64,000 nt of DNA from Acinetobacter chinensis (GTDB taxonomy: Bacteria > Pseudomonadota > Gammaproteobacteria > Pseudomonadales > Moraxellaceae), in contig NZ_CP032134.1 in the NCBI RefSeq assembly GCF_002165375.2, forward strand, positions 496,001 to 560,000. Direction: 5' to 3'. The notes beneath the pieces are model-generated. The model was given only the letters and a program-made list of their open reading frames with translations. It made no database searches and was not told where the DNA came from. The translations under genes were made by a program, and so were the position numbers. Below are positions 33,589-41,342 of the stretch, one piece after another (within the stretch, counting starts at the first letter, position 1; the number at the start of each line of letters is the position of its first letter).

Positions 33589-33744
33589 TTATTTGATTTT
33601 CGCTTCTTTGAAGATCACGTGCTGACGGATTTTTGGATCAAATTTTTTGATTTCCATTTTTTCCGGCATAGTACGTTTGTTCTTAGTAGTGGTATAGAAA
33701 TAACCTGTACCAGCTGAAGAAACCAGGCGAATTTTATCACGCAT
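33589..33744 (-). CDS. rpmG: 50S ribosomal protein L33
   Basis: This 51-aa ribosomal protein has the standard start MRDKIRLVSSAGTGYFYTTT, then KRTMPEKMEIKKFDP and the end VIFKEAKIK. It is the zinc-free (C-minus) L33 type, since the paired cysteines of the other type are absent. An AGGAG SD precedes the ATG. The gene lies 12 bases after rpmB. Confidence 0.97.
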   Translation of the reverse strand: MRDKIRLVSSAGTGYFYTTTKNKRTMPEKMEIKKFDPKIRQHVIFKEAKIK

Positions 33745-33756
33745 TGCTGTGACTCC

Positions 33757-33993
33757 TTAGATCTTTTGACCTTGAGCACGCAGGTCAGCAACAACCTTTT
33801 CGATACCCAATTTGTCGATAATACGCATACCTTTTGTAGTTAGACGAAGACGTACGAAACGTTTTTCGCTTTCTAACCAGAAACGGTGGTGATGCAGGTT
33901 CGGCTCGAACCGGCGTTTGGTTTTGTTATTGGCGTGCGAGACGTTGTTGCCAACGACTGGACGCTTGCCGGTAACTTGGCAAACCTTAGACAT
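33757..33993 (-). CDS. rpmB: 50S ribosomal protein L28
   Basis: This 78-aa ribosomal protein matches L28 from MSKVCQVTGKRPVVGNNVSH through RRFEPNLHHHRFW to the end. The frame extends four codons upstream (34005), but the family always begins MSxVCQVTG, so 33993 is chosen. The order rpmB-rpmG is the usual one. A promoter lies at 34070-34098 and the operon ends at 33546. Confidence 0.98.
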   Translation of the reverse strand: MSKVCQVTGKRPVVGNNVSHANNKTKRRFEPNLHHHRFWLESEKRFVRLRLTTKGMRIIDKLGIEKVVADLRAQGQKI

Positions 33994-34069
33994 GGTGAAC
34001 TCCATTGCTAGACAACACAGATTGTGCAGCTAGTTATTAAGTAAACGGATGAAATCATTCAAGGGGCGT

Positions 34070-34098
34070 TTTATACCAAAAATGCGCTTAAAAGACAA
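34070..34098 (-). promoter_or_regulatory. Putative rpmB-rpmG promoter
   Basis: On the minus strand TTGTCT (34098-34093, four of six -35 positions) and TATAAA (34075-34070) are separated by 17 bases, about 75 bases before the rpmB start codon. Confidence 0.5.
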
Positions 34099-34153
34099 GC
34101 GATTTTCATTAAAACTGGGCATGAACCTGTGCGATAGGTCATGCCTTGATCAT

Positions 34154-35599
34154 TTAGCGAAGAAGGGTCTTTGAAATCAACTTGTGAATCGGTTTGTTAA
34201 ACGGTGGGAGAATGAATTTCAAGCTGTATAACTTGGGATTCGACATCACTGACCGTTCATGCGACAAACTGAAGAAACCTTCTGGACCATGATATTTCCC
34301 CATACCTGATGCACCAACGCCACCAAATGGTAGATCGTCCTGTGCGACATGGGTCAAAACCGTGTTCTGTCCGAAATGCCCTGAATGAGTACGCTGTGCA
34401 ACATAATCTGCACGCGCCTGATCAAAGTCGAAGTAGTATAAAGCAAGTGGACGTGGACGGCTATTAATAAAGTCAATAACATCGTCTATTTGATCATATT
34501 CCATGATTGGAAGTACCGGACCGAAGATTTCATTCTTCATAATGTCCATATCCGGGGTCACATTGCTCAGTAATGTCGGTGCAACTTTGCGGACGCCACT
34601 CAAATCTTCATGCTTTGGATTGATTTCAGTGAGGGTTGCACCCTGATTGCGTGCATCCTCAAGATAACCCTGTAAACGGTTGTACTGTTTGTCATTGATA
34701 ATGGAGGTATAGTCAGGATTGTTCTGAATGGATGGGTACATCTGCTGAACACAGTTTCTGAAATGTTCAGTAAATTCAGCTGTCTTGCCTTTAGGCAGGA
34801 ACATGTAATCCGGTGCAACACAGGTCTGACCGGCATTCCATAATTTACCGACAGCCAGGCGCTGTGCGACATCATGCAGATCAATTGAAGGGTGAACCAG
34901 CACAGGCGATTTGCCTCCCAGCTCCAGAATAACAGGAACCAGGTTCTCAGCTGCTGCCGCCATGACAGTTTTACCGACATTGGTTGAACCTGTAAAAATC
35001 ATTTTATCAAAAGCCAGACGACAGAATGCATCAGAAACCGCACCACCGCCATTGATGACTGCAACCAGTTCCTGTGGGAAAGCTTCAGACAGTGCATTTT
35101 CAATGACCCGACCAAAATTGGCAGAGGCGCTGGAGATTTTGATCATGGCATGGTTACCCGCAGCCAGCGCACAGATCAGAGGACCCATAGACAGCAGTAG
35201 AGGATAGTTCCATGGCGTGATAATGCCTACAACACCAAGAGGCTGATACTGAACCCATCCTTTTGCTGGCTGGTGAATAATACCGATGTGACGTTTGGAA
35301 GGCTTCATCCAGCCGGTTAGATTTTTACTGTAATATTTGATATGTTCAAGGCAGGTCAGCAGTTCACCAATTTTGGTTTCTGCAATAGAGCGGTTGCCAT
35401 AATCCTGATTAATGGCTTCTGCAATCTGATCCTGATATTTCACAAGTATTTTTTTCAGTCGTGCCAGACGATCAATACGTTCCTTTGCTGTTGGCATCGG
35501 GTAACGCTGATAGGCAAACTTCTGCTGCTCAAGAATTCCCTGCATCTGACTGTCCAGTGCATGCGGTGTCATTGAAGTTGTTTTTGTTTGACTGTTCAT
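34154..35599 (-). CDS. Coniferyl-aldehyde-type aldehyde dehydrogenase
   Basis: This 481-aa NAD(P)-dependent dehydrogenase shows the glycine motif FTGSTNVGKTVM, the active-site Glu in LELGGKSP and the catalytic Cys in WNAGQTCVAPDY. The segment QPLGVVGIITPWNYPL and the C-terminal PFGGVGASGMGKYHG fit the coniferyl-aldehyde dehydrogenase subgroup; medium-chain aldehydes may also be substrates. It is divergent from a TetR regulator, with operator-like palindromes between them. The tail is rich in basic residues (HKLISKTLLR). Confidence 0.9.
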   Translation of the reverse strand: MNSQTKTTSMTPHALDSQMQGILEQQKFAYQRYPMPTAKERIDRLARLKKILVKYQDQIAEAINQDYGNRSIAETKIGELLTCLEHIKYYSKNLTGWMKPSKRHIGIIHQPAKGWVQYQPLGVVGIITPWNYPLLLSMGPLICALAAGNHAMIKISSASANFGRVIENALSEAFPQELVAVINGGGAVSDAFCRLAFDKMIFTGSTNVGKTVMAAAAENLVPVILELGGKSPVLVHPSIDLHDVAQRLAVGKLWNAGQTCVAPDYMFLPKGKTAEFTEHFRNCVQQMYPSIQNNPDYTSIINDKQYNRLQGYLEDARNQGATLTEINPKHEDLSGVRKVAPTLLSNVTPDMDIMKNEIFGPVLPIMEYDQIDDVIDFINSRPRPLALYYFDFDQARADYVAQRTHSGHFGQNTVLTHVAQDDLPFGGVGASGMGKYHGPEGFFSLSHERSVMSNPKLYSLKFILPPFNKPIHKLISKTLLR

Positions 35600-35638
35600 G
35601 ACGTGTTACCATTTAATAAAAAGCGATTGAATTATTTT

Positions 35639-35656
35639 TTAGAGTATTTACTCTAA
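35639..35656. promoter_or_regulatory. Perfect palindrome, candidate TetR operator
   Basis: TTAGAGTATTTACTCTAA is an 8-2-8 perfect inverted repeat in the 115-bp gap between the aldehyde dehydrogenase (-) and tetR-like (+) genes. Length and symmetry are right for a TetR dimer site; binding is inferred from position. Confidence 0.6.
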
Positions 35657-35674
35657 AGAGTCAAGTTACTTTAT

Positions 35675-35692
35675 GTGTCACTCATCTGACAC
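35675..35692. promoter_or_regulatory. Second palindrome near the tetR-like start
   Basis: GTGTCA-CTCATC-TGACAC is a perfect 6-6-6 inverted repeat 19 bases after the first palindrome and 22 bases before the tetR-like ATG. It is unrelated in sequence to the first, so it may bind another factor or be a second, weaker site. Confidence 0.45.
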
Positions 35693-35714
35693 TTGGAAAA
35701 ATGGTTAGTTCAGG

Positions 35715-36419
35715 ATGTCTCACTCCAAAACGGTTAAAACGAAAGAACGAATTCTGCAACTCAGTCTGCAGCTGTTTAATGAGCGTGGTGAACGTTCCGT
35801 TACTACGAATCATATTGCAGCCGAACTGGGTATGAGTCCGGGGAATCTGTACTATCACTTCAGAAATAAAAATGAAATCATCAAAGAGCTGATGGAGCAG
35901 TATCAGCAGGAAACACTGGAAATGCTTGCATTGCCGGATGACCGTCTGCTCGATGCCAATGATAAGATCCGTTATTTTCAGGTGCTGAGCAGCCAGTTAT
36001 GGGCTTACCGCTTTCTGCACCGTGATGTTTATCATCTGGTGGAAAATAACGAAGATTTCCGTAAGATGTACCCACGTTTTGCAGGCAAGGTCATGCAGCA
36101 GGGTCAGAAAATCTATCAGGCGTTTGTGGATGCAGGTCTGATGCAGATGACATCTTCTGAAATTGAGGCACTGATTATCAATCTCTGGATTGTGCTGACC
36201 AACTGGACCAATTTCCTGTATATGTCGGGTCATATCGTGGACTCCAACCATCTTGAGGAGAAGTGGGTCTGGCAGGCACTCAGACAGATGGTGTTCCTTG
36301 AGGGGGCATATCTGCGTGGTGAAAGCCGTGCAACCTATGAGCATTTAATGGAAACATTTGGACCTTCTGAACTGTTTGCCAGTCTTTCTGCATCGCGTAA
36401 TAACGATACAGAGGAATAA
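35715..36419 (+). CDS. TetR/AcrR-family regulator
   Basis: This 234-aa protein has an N-terminal helix-turn-helix (TKERILQLSLQLFNERG then VTTNHIAAELGMSPGNLYYHFRNKNEI, about residues 8-55) and a long helical ligand/dimer domain with several Trp-rich segments (NLWIVLTNWTNFLYMSG). It is divergent from the aldehyde dehydrogenase gene and is probably its repressor, possibly released by a fatty aldehyde or acyl compound. This is inferred only from the layout and palindromes. A stem-loop follows the stop. Confidence 0.92.
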   Translation: MSHSKTVKTKERILQLSLQLFNERGERSVTTNHIAAELGMSPGNLYYHFRNKNEIIKELMEQYQQETLEMLALPDDRLLDANDKIRYFQVLSSQLWAYRFLHRDVYHLVENNEDFRKMYPRFAGKVMQQGQKIYQAFVDAGLMQMTSSEIEALIINLWIVLTNWTNFLYMSGHIVDSNHLEEKWVWQALRQMVFLEGAYLRGESRATYEHLMETFGPSELFASLSASRNNDTEE

Positions 36420-36420
36420 T

Positions 36421-36445
36421 TCTGTTTCAAAAAACCTGAAACAGA
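36421..36445 (+). terminator. Stem-loop after the tetR-like gene
   Basis: Nine-base perfect arms TCTGTTTCA and TGAAACAGA surround AAAAACC directly after the stop. No immediate T-tract follows; a run of T lies about 17 bases further on. Confidence 0.45.
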
Positions 36446-36497
36446 GTAGAATATTTGCCTTGTTTTTTTAATTAACCGATTAGTGATATAAACCAAC

Positions 36498-37364
36498 ATG
36501 AATATGACCACTGCTAATACAGCACGTTTACTGATTACCTGTGAGGACAAACCTGGTATTGTGCAGGCTGTTTCCAGCTTTTTGTACCATCAGGGCGCAA
36601 ACATTACCGCACTGGATCAATACGCGACTGAAGCTCAGGGTGGACGTTATTTCATGCGTGTTGAGTTTGAACTGGATAATTTACAGAGCCGCCGTGAAAG
36701 CCTGCTCCAGACTTTTGCGTCCAATGTGGCTGAACGTTATGAGATGCAATGGCGTCTTTCTCTGGTCAGTGACGTGAAAAAAGTCGGTATTCTGGTTTCT
36801 AAAGTGGATCATGCCTTACTTGAGTTGCTGTGGCGTCATTCACGTGGTGGACTGGCGTGTGAGATCACTAAAGTGGTTTCCAACCATCCTGATCTGCGTG
36901 AAGCCGTGGAAAACTTTGGCATTCCGTTTGAAGTTGTACCTGTCACCAAAGAAAATAAACGTGAAGCTTATGCACAGATTGATGAGCTGATGCAAGGCAA
37001 TGACCTGCTTGTTCTTGCCCGTTATATGCAGATTCTGGATGAAGAGTTTGTACAGAAATGGGAAATGAAAGTGATCAATATCCACCATTCATTCCTGCCT
37101 GCATTCGTTGGTGCAAACCCATATAAACAGGCGTATGAAAAAGGTGTGAAACTGATTGGGGCAACGGCACACTATGTGACGGCTGATCTGGATCAGGGAC
37201 CGATCATTGAGCAGGATGTAGAGCGTGTCAGCCATGATTTTACTGTCGAACAGCTGCGTGAACTTGGACAGGATGTAGAGCGTAATGTGCTTGCCCGTGC
37301 GGTGAAGTGGCATCTTGAAGACCGTATCATTGTGGATGGTAATAAAACGGTTGTATTCCAGTAA
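36498..37364 (+). CDS. purU: Formyltetrahydrofolate deformylase PurU
   Basis: PurU hydrolyses 10-formyl-tetrahydrofolate to formate and THF, balancing the one-carbon pool and supplying formate to purine synthesis. The 288 aa carry an N-terminal ACT domain (LLITCEDKPGIVQAVSSFL) and a C-terminal formyltransferase-type domain. The latter shows the catalytic INIHHSFLPAF (Asn/His) and GATAHYVTADLDQGPIIEQD (His/Asp). A second in-frame ATG two codons downstream is possible. A terminator follows. Confidence 0.97.
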   Translation: MNMTTANTARLLITCEDKPGIVQAVSSFLYHQGANITALDQYATEAQGGRYFMRVEFELDNLQSRRESLLQTFASNVAERYEMQWRLSLVSDVKKVGILVSKVDHALLELLWRHSRGGLACEITKVVSNHPDLREAVENFGIPFEVVPVTKENKREAYAQIDELMQGNDLLVLARYMQILDEEFVQKWEMKVINIHHSFLPAFVGANPYKQAYEKGVKLIGATAHYVTADLDQGPIIEQDVERVSHDFTVEQLRELGQDVERNVLARAVKWHLEDRIIVDGNKTVVFQ

Positions 37365-37389
37365 GATCGATTGATTTCTTTGTTTTAAA

Positions 37390-37416
37390 AGGCATACATT
37401 TGGTATGCCTTTTTTG
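37390..37416 (+). terminator. Intrinsic terminator of purU
   Basis: Eight-base perfect arms AGGCATAC and GTATGCCT surround ATTTG and are followed by a T-tract. It starts 26 bases after the stop. Confidence 0.9.
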
Positions 37417-37459
37417 TATGACTCATTCAAAAAACTCATAAAAACAGTGCAATTAATAG

Positions 37460-37489
37460 TTGCAAATGAAAACACTTCTCATTTATTAT
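37460..37489 (+). promoter_or_regulatory. Putative tonB promoter overlapping a Fur-box-like inverted repeat
   Basis: TTGCAA (37460-37465) and TATTAT (37484-37489) are 18 bases apart. AAATGA and TCATTT (37464-37469 and 37479-37484) form an inverted repeat with a nine-base spacer between them, covering the promoter. Position and AT-rich ATGA/TCAT halves suggest iron/Fur control of tonB-exbBD, but the match to the 19-bp Fur consensus is partial. Confidence 0.4.
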
Positions 37490-37569
37490 TGCGTTACCTT
37501 AATTGTGCCAACCAATGAAACTGATTGTTTATTTGAATAATAAGCAGCAGTTCAGGTATCAGATTTTAA

Positions 37570-38376
37570 ATGAGCTATTCTCCCACACCCGCTATGCAAG
37601 ATCCAAACTCGATGAAAAAGAAAGTCGTAGCTGCACTTGTTGCTGTTGTGATTGGACATATGGGCGTGCTATGGGCAGTCAGCCATATGAAAATGGCTGA
37701 ACTTAAACCTATAGAGAAAAAACCTGTACAGGTGCGTTTTGTCAAAATTAAACAGGACATTCCGCCACCACCACCGCCTCCTGTCATGCCGAAACCGAAA
37801 CCAAAACCGGTAGAGAAAAAGGTTGAGCCAAAGCCTGTTGTGAAACCAAAAATTATTTCGCAGAAGGTGACGAAGCCGGCATCTGATGTAAAACATCAGG
37901 AAGATATAAAAGAAAAACAGAAGCAGGAACAGCAGAAGCTGGATCAGCAGCGTCAGGCAGAACAGTTACGTCAGGATCAGTTAAAGCGTGAGCAGGAACT
38001 CAGAGAGCAGCAGGCACGAGAGCAGGCTGCGCGTGATAAAGCTGAACGGGATCGGGCGGACCGTGAACGTGCAGACCGTGAGTCGAAAACACCACGGGTG
38101 GTCAGTTTTGGTGAACTCGACTGGTCGAGAAAACCAGTCATTAAATATACCAATGAAGACCTCAAAGGAAGCAACAGGAAAATGCTGATTGCACTTGAGG
38201 TTGATGGAACATCGGGCAAGATCAACAGTGCAAGAATAGCCAGTTCTTCAGGTGTTTCTGCCTTTGATGAAAAGATTTTGAGAAGCGTGCGTTACAGTAA
38301 ATTCAGACCTGTCAAAGGCGGTGGGATTCTGACAACAACGCTTCCACTGGAATTTGAATTGAATACCCAAAATTAA
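37570..38376 (+). CDS. tonB: TonB energy-transducing protein
   Basis: This 268-aa protein spans the periplasm from an N-terminal membrane anchor (about residues 19-38). It links the proton-motive force to outer-membrane TonB-dependent receptors. The Pro/Lys-rich region (PPPPPPPVMPKPKPKP) is followed by a long Gln/Arg/Glu-rich charged helix. The C-terminal TonB fold follows from about residue 190 (VIKYTNEDLKGS) and ends in TTLPLEFELN. ATG 37612 is a possible later start. It leads exbB and exbD in what looks like a single operon. Confidence 0.93.
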   Translation: MSYSPTPAMQDPNSMKKKVVAALVAVVIGHMGVLWAVSHMKMAELKPIEKKPVQVRFVKIKQDIPPPPPPPVMPKPKPKPVEKKVEPKPVVKPKIISQKVTKPASDVKHQEDIKEKQKQEQQKLDQQRQAEQLRQDQLKREQELREQQAREQAARDKAERDRADRERADRESKTPRVVSFGELDWSRKPVIKYTNEDLKGSNRKMLIALEVDGTSGKINSARIASSSGVSAFDEKILRSVRYSKFRPVKGGGILTTTLPLEFELNTQN

Positions 38377-38394
38377 CATTTCAGGAGTTCGTGT

Positions 38395-39018
38395 ATGAAC
38401 TTTTCAGTTTACTGGCAACATGCTGATGCAGTGAGTAAAACGCTGTATTTCGTATTGCTGGCAATGTCGATTGCGACATGGACCATCTTTGTTCTGAGAT
38501 TGATGGGTACTCGTCAGTTAAAGCAGGTGGCTTATACCCGTCTTGCAGATGCACTGAATAAACTAAAGGCGAAGTTTTCTCCTTTAAGTTTTGAACAGCG
38601 TAAAGCCGTTGCTGAACAGGCACTGCTTCGTCAGATTGCTGCTGAAAAAGCAAATGCTGAAAAAGGTGTTTCTGTTCTGGGTACGATTGCTTCAATTGCG
38701 CCTTTCGTGGGTCTGTTCGGTACAGTATGGGGTATTTTCCATGCCCTGGTTGCTGTGGGTAAAAGCGGTCAGGCGGGTCTGGCTCAGGTTGCAACGCCAG
38801 TGGGTGAAGCACTGATCATGACTGGTCTGGGTCTTGCGGTGGCAATTCCAGCAGTACTTGCCTACAACATCTGTGTCCGTTTTAACCGTACACTCAGCAA
38901 CGAGTTGCAGGATCAGGCACACAGCCTGTTGATTGACACGATGCTGCAACAGGATTCAACGGCTCAGAAAGCGGATGTCAAAACATCTTCTGACAGTCTG
39001 GTTGGAGGTCAGGTTTAA
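38395..39018 (+). CDS. exbB: ExbB proton channel protein
   Basis: This 207-aa MotA/TolQ/ExbB-family membrane protein has three helices. The conserved core is LGTIASIAPFVGLFGTVWGIFHAL (second helix) followed by GEALIMTGLGLAVAIPAVLAYN (third). With ExbD it forms the proton channel that energises TonB. A good SD (AGGAG) lies before the ATG. The stop codon overlaps the exbD start. Confidence 0.96.
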   Translation: MNFSVYWQHADAVSKTLYFVLLAMSIATWTIFVLRLMGTRQLKQVAYTRLADALNKLKAKFSPLSFEQRKAVAEQALLRQIAAEKANAEKGVSVLGTIASIAPFVGLFGTVWGIFHALVAVGKSGQAGLAQVATPVGEALIMTGLGLAVAIPAVLAYNICVRFNRTLSNELQDQAHSLLIDTMLQQDSTAQKADVKTSSDSLVGGQV

Positions 39019-39419
39019 TGGCTTTTCAGTTGGGTGAAGATAACGATGCAGGAATGAATGAGATGAACCTCATTCCTCTGATCGATATTATGCTGGTTTT
39101 GATGATCATCTTTCTGGTGACTGCAACCGTTGCCAACCCATCAATTCCATTAACATTGCCAAAAACAACCGCAGAAGTGGTTGAGCCTCCTCAGGAAGCG
39201 GTCACCATCAGTATTAATGCTGAGGGTGAAGTGGCGTGGGGAACTCAGGTCATCAGTATGGATGAACTGAAGAAGCGTCTGGATGAAGCAGGGCAGCAGT
39301 CCAGCAAACCACCGATTCAGCTACGTGCAGACAAAGAGTCACGTTATGATACGGTGGCACAGGTCATGTCCCGTGCAAGTGAAGCAGGACTGACTGATAT
39401 TGCATTTGTCAGCGAATAA
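39018..39419 (+). CDS. exbD: ExbD proton channel protein
   Basis: This 133-aa protein has one membrane helix (about residues 20-40) whose start, NLIPLIDIMLVLMIIFLV, carries the conserved membrane aspartate needed for proton flow. The rest is a periplasmic domain. The ATG shares a base with the exbB stop (TAATG), which implies translational coupling. A terminator closes the operon. Confidence 0.96.
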   Translation: MAFQLGEDNDAGMNEMNLIPLIDIMLVLMIIFLVTATVANPSIPLTLPKTTAEVVEPPQEAVTISINAEGEVAWGTQVISMDELKKRLDEAGQQSSKPPIQLRADKESRYDTVAQVMSRASEAGLTDIAFVSE

Positions 39420-39432
39420 AGCTTCAGATTTT

Positions 39433-39459
39433 AAAAGCGACCTTGAGGTCGCTTTTTTT
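39433..39459 (+). terminator. Intrinsic terminator of tonB-exbB-exbD
   Basis: GCGACC and GGTCGC (39437-39442 and 39447-39452), extended by AAAA/TTTT, surround TTGA and end in a T-tract. It lies in the short gap before the convergent AraC gene. Confidence 0.9.
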
Positions 39460-39476
39460 GCCTTGAATTTTGCTGT

Positions 39477-40271
39477 TCAGAGCTGCCTCAGTTTACGGAA
39501 CTGATCAGGGGTGATATTCATCCAGCGTTTGAACATATTGATAAAAGCAGATGCATTGGCATAGCCCAGATCCAGCGCAATGCTCTCAATTTTCCTTGCC
39601 TCATTCAGCATGGTCATGGCTTTCATGACTTTCAGACGCTGTCTCCATTCATTCAGTGACATGCCCAGTTCTTTTTGACAGTGTCTTGCGAGTGTCCGCT
39701 CGGTCATATTGACTGTACGGGCGAGTGCTGCAAGTGAGCTGTTATCCGCAGGATTCTGATGCAGATAGTCCAGGATCTGTTTCAGTGCAGCATGTGAAGT
39801 ATGAGGCAGATAACTGCCGATAACCTGCGCTTGGCGTAACTGATCAAGCAGGACATACAGCAACCGTGTATAAGCCGGGTCGGTTTCATCTGAAGGGTTT
39901 TGCAGAATATGTTGCAGTATTGAGGTCACCAGCGGAGTTGTCAGCAGAATACCTGGATGTGCTGGAAGTGCATTGCAGAGACTTTCATGCACATACAGTG
40001 TGGCATGGGTAATGGACGTCCGGTTCAGTCCACTGTGCTGAATATGCGGTGGGAGCCAGATGCCATACGGTGGAGGAGTAATGTAATCAATCTGTTCAAT
40101 ATTCACCTCCATCACCCCATTGAATGCATAGATGAATTCGCCCCATGCATGCCCATGAGCCGGATAGATGGATTGAGCAGGGTCGTGGCGGATGTTCAGC
40201 CAGAGGGGTGCAACAATCTCATCGTTATTTGTCAGCCGATGCAGCTGTTGATGGGTATGGCGGACTTTCAT
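39477..40271 (-). CDS. AraC-family regulator with cupin sensor domain
   Basis: This 264-aa protein has an N-terminal cupin-like domain (IYPAHGHAWGEFIYAFNG, then PPYGIWLPPHIQHSG). The C-terminal half is the AraC double helix-turn-helix, ending LDLGYANASAFINMFKRWMNITPDQFR. It is divergent from an EamA exporter across a gap of about 107 bases. A regulator/EamA pair of this type often controls export of an amino acid or a related metabolite; the link here is inferred from layout only. Confidence 0.92.
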   Translation of the reverse strand: MKVRHTHQQLHRLTNNDEIVAPLWLNIRHDPAQSIYPAHGHAWGEFIYAFNGVMEVNIEQIDYITPPPYGIWLPPHIQHSGLNRTSITHATLYVHESLCNALPAHPGILLTTPLVTSILQHILQNPSDETDPAYTRLLYVLLDQLRQAQVIGSYLPHTSHAALKQILDYLHQNPADNSSLAALARTVNMTERTLARHCQKELGMSLNEWRQRLKVMKAMTMLNEARKIESIALDLGYANASAFINMFKRWMNITPDQFRKLRQL

Positions 40272-40377
40272 GAAGACAGTTTGCCTGAATAAGAAGATGT
40301 GTTGTCTGTTTTGAATTATATCCTGTAAATCTGACAGCGTTATAGTGCAGTGTAATTTTTTAAATGAAGGTCATGCT

Positions 40378-41289
40378 GTGGACGTGCGAAAAGCCCTGGA
40401 TGCAAAGGCATCCGGAATTATGGTGGCATTGTGCATGATCTGGGGATTACAGCAGGTGGTGCTGAAAATGGCTGCTCCTGATATTTCTCCGGTCATGCAG
40501 ATTGCTGTCCGGTCGGGTCTGTCAGCACTGATGGTCTATCCTCTGATTCAGCTTCAGCAGGGAACAACACTGCTTACCAGAACTTATCTGATCCCAGGGA
40601 TATGGATTGCATTTCTGTTTTCAGCCGAATTTTTTCTTGTGGCTGAAGCATTACGTTATACCACCGCATCACATACAGTCGTTCTTCTGTATACAGCACC
40701 GATTTTCGTTGCTTTGGGGCTGCACTGGAAACTGCCTTCAGAAAGGCTGACCCTGTTGCAGTGGGCGGGGATTCTGATTGCGTTTATGGGTATTGTGGTG
40801 ACGTTTATGGGGCGTGAAACCAGTGGCATGCAGGCGCTGCCACAGCAGCTGTTCGGGGATGGTCTGGCTTTGCTTGCAGGTATTTTCTGGGCACTGACGA
40901 CCATCTCGCTGCGTCTGACAAAACTGTCCGATGCACATCCAACTCAGACGCTGTTTTATCAGCTGGTGGGTGGCTGTATTTTCCTGTTGCCACTGGCATT
41001 TTTGATGGGGCAGGCAAGCATTCACTGGACAGCATTGGCGATTGGCAGCCTGGTTTTTCATGCGGTGATTGTTTCTTTTATCAGTTTTATGCTGTGGTTC
41101 TGGCTGCTTCGGTACTATCTGGCAAACCGACTGGGGGTGTTTTCATTTATGACCCCTATTTTTGGAATGCTTTTTGGCGTGATCTTTTTAAAAGAAAGTA
41201 TCGAAATGAATTTTATTATCGGGACAGCCCTGGTGATGGCAGGGGTGCTTGTGGTGAGTATGCAGAGCTGGTTCCGTCGCCGAGGTTGA
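40378..41289 (+). CDS. EamA/DMT-superfamily transporter
   Basis: This protein has ten membrane helices in two homologous halves (EamA repeats), starting GIMVALCMIWGLQQVVLK. The second half begins near LFGDGLALLAGIFWALTTISLRL. Such proteins export amino acids, nucleosides or related metabolites; the substrate is unknown. The frame opens at a GTG at 40345. The GTG at 40378 has the SD GAAGG about eight bases upstream and gives 303 aa, the usual length. It is divergent from an AraC-family gene. Confidence 0.88.
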   Translation: MDVRKALDAKASGIMVALCMIWGLQQVVLKMAAPDISPVMQIAVRSGLSALMVYPLIQLQQGTTLLTRTYLIPGIWIAFLFSAEFFLVAEALRYTTASHTVVLLYTAPIFVALGLHWKLPSERLTLLQWAGILIAFMGIVVTFMGRETSGMQALPQQLFGDGLALLAGIFWALTTISLRLTKLSDAHPTQTLFYQLVGGCIFLLPLAFLMGQASIHWTALAIGSLVFHAVIVSFISFMLWFWLLRYYLANRLGVFSFMTPIFGMLFGVIFLKESIEMNFIIGTALVMAGVLVVSMQSWFRRRG

Positions 41290-41342
41290 AGCCGAACAGA
41301 TGCTGAATGATTCAGTCATCTGTTCGGCTGTATTTTATTTTT
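41290..41342 (+). terminator. Long hairpin terminator between convergent genes
   Basis: Thirteen-base perfect arms (41290-41302 and 41317-41329) enclose a smaller CTGAA/TTCAG stem (41303-41307 and 41311-41315). A T-rich stretch follows. It lies between the EamA gene (+) and yihY (-). Confidence 0.8.
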
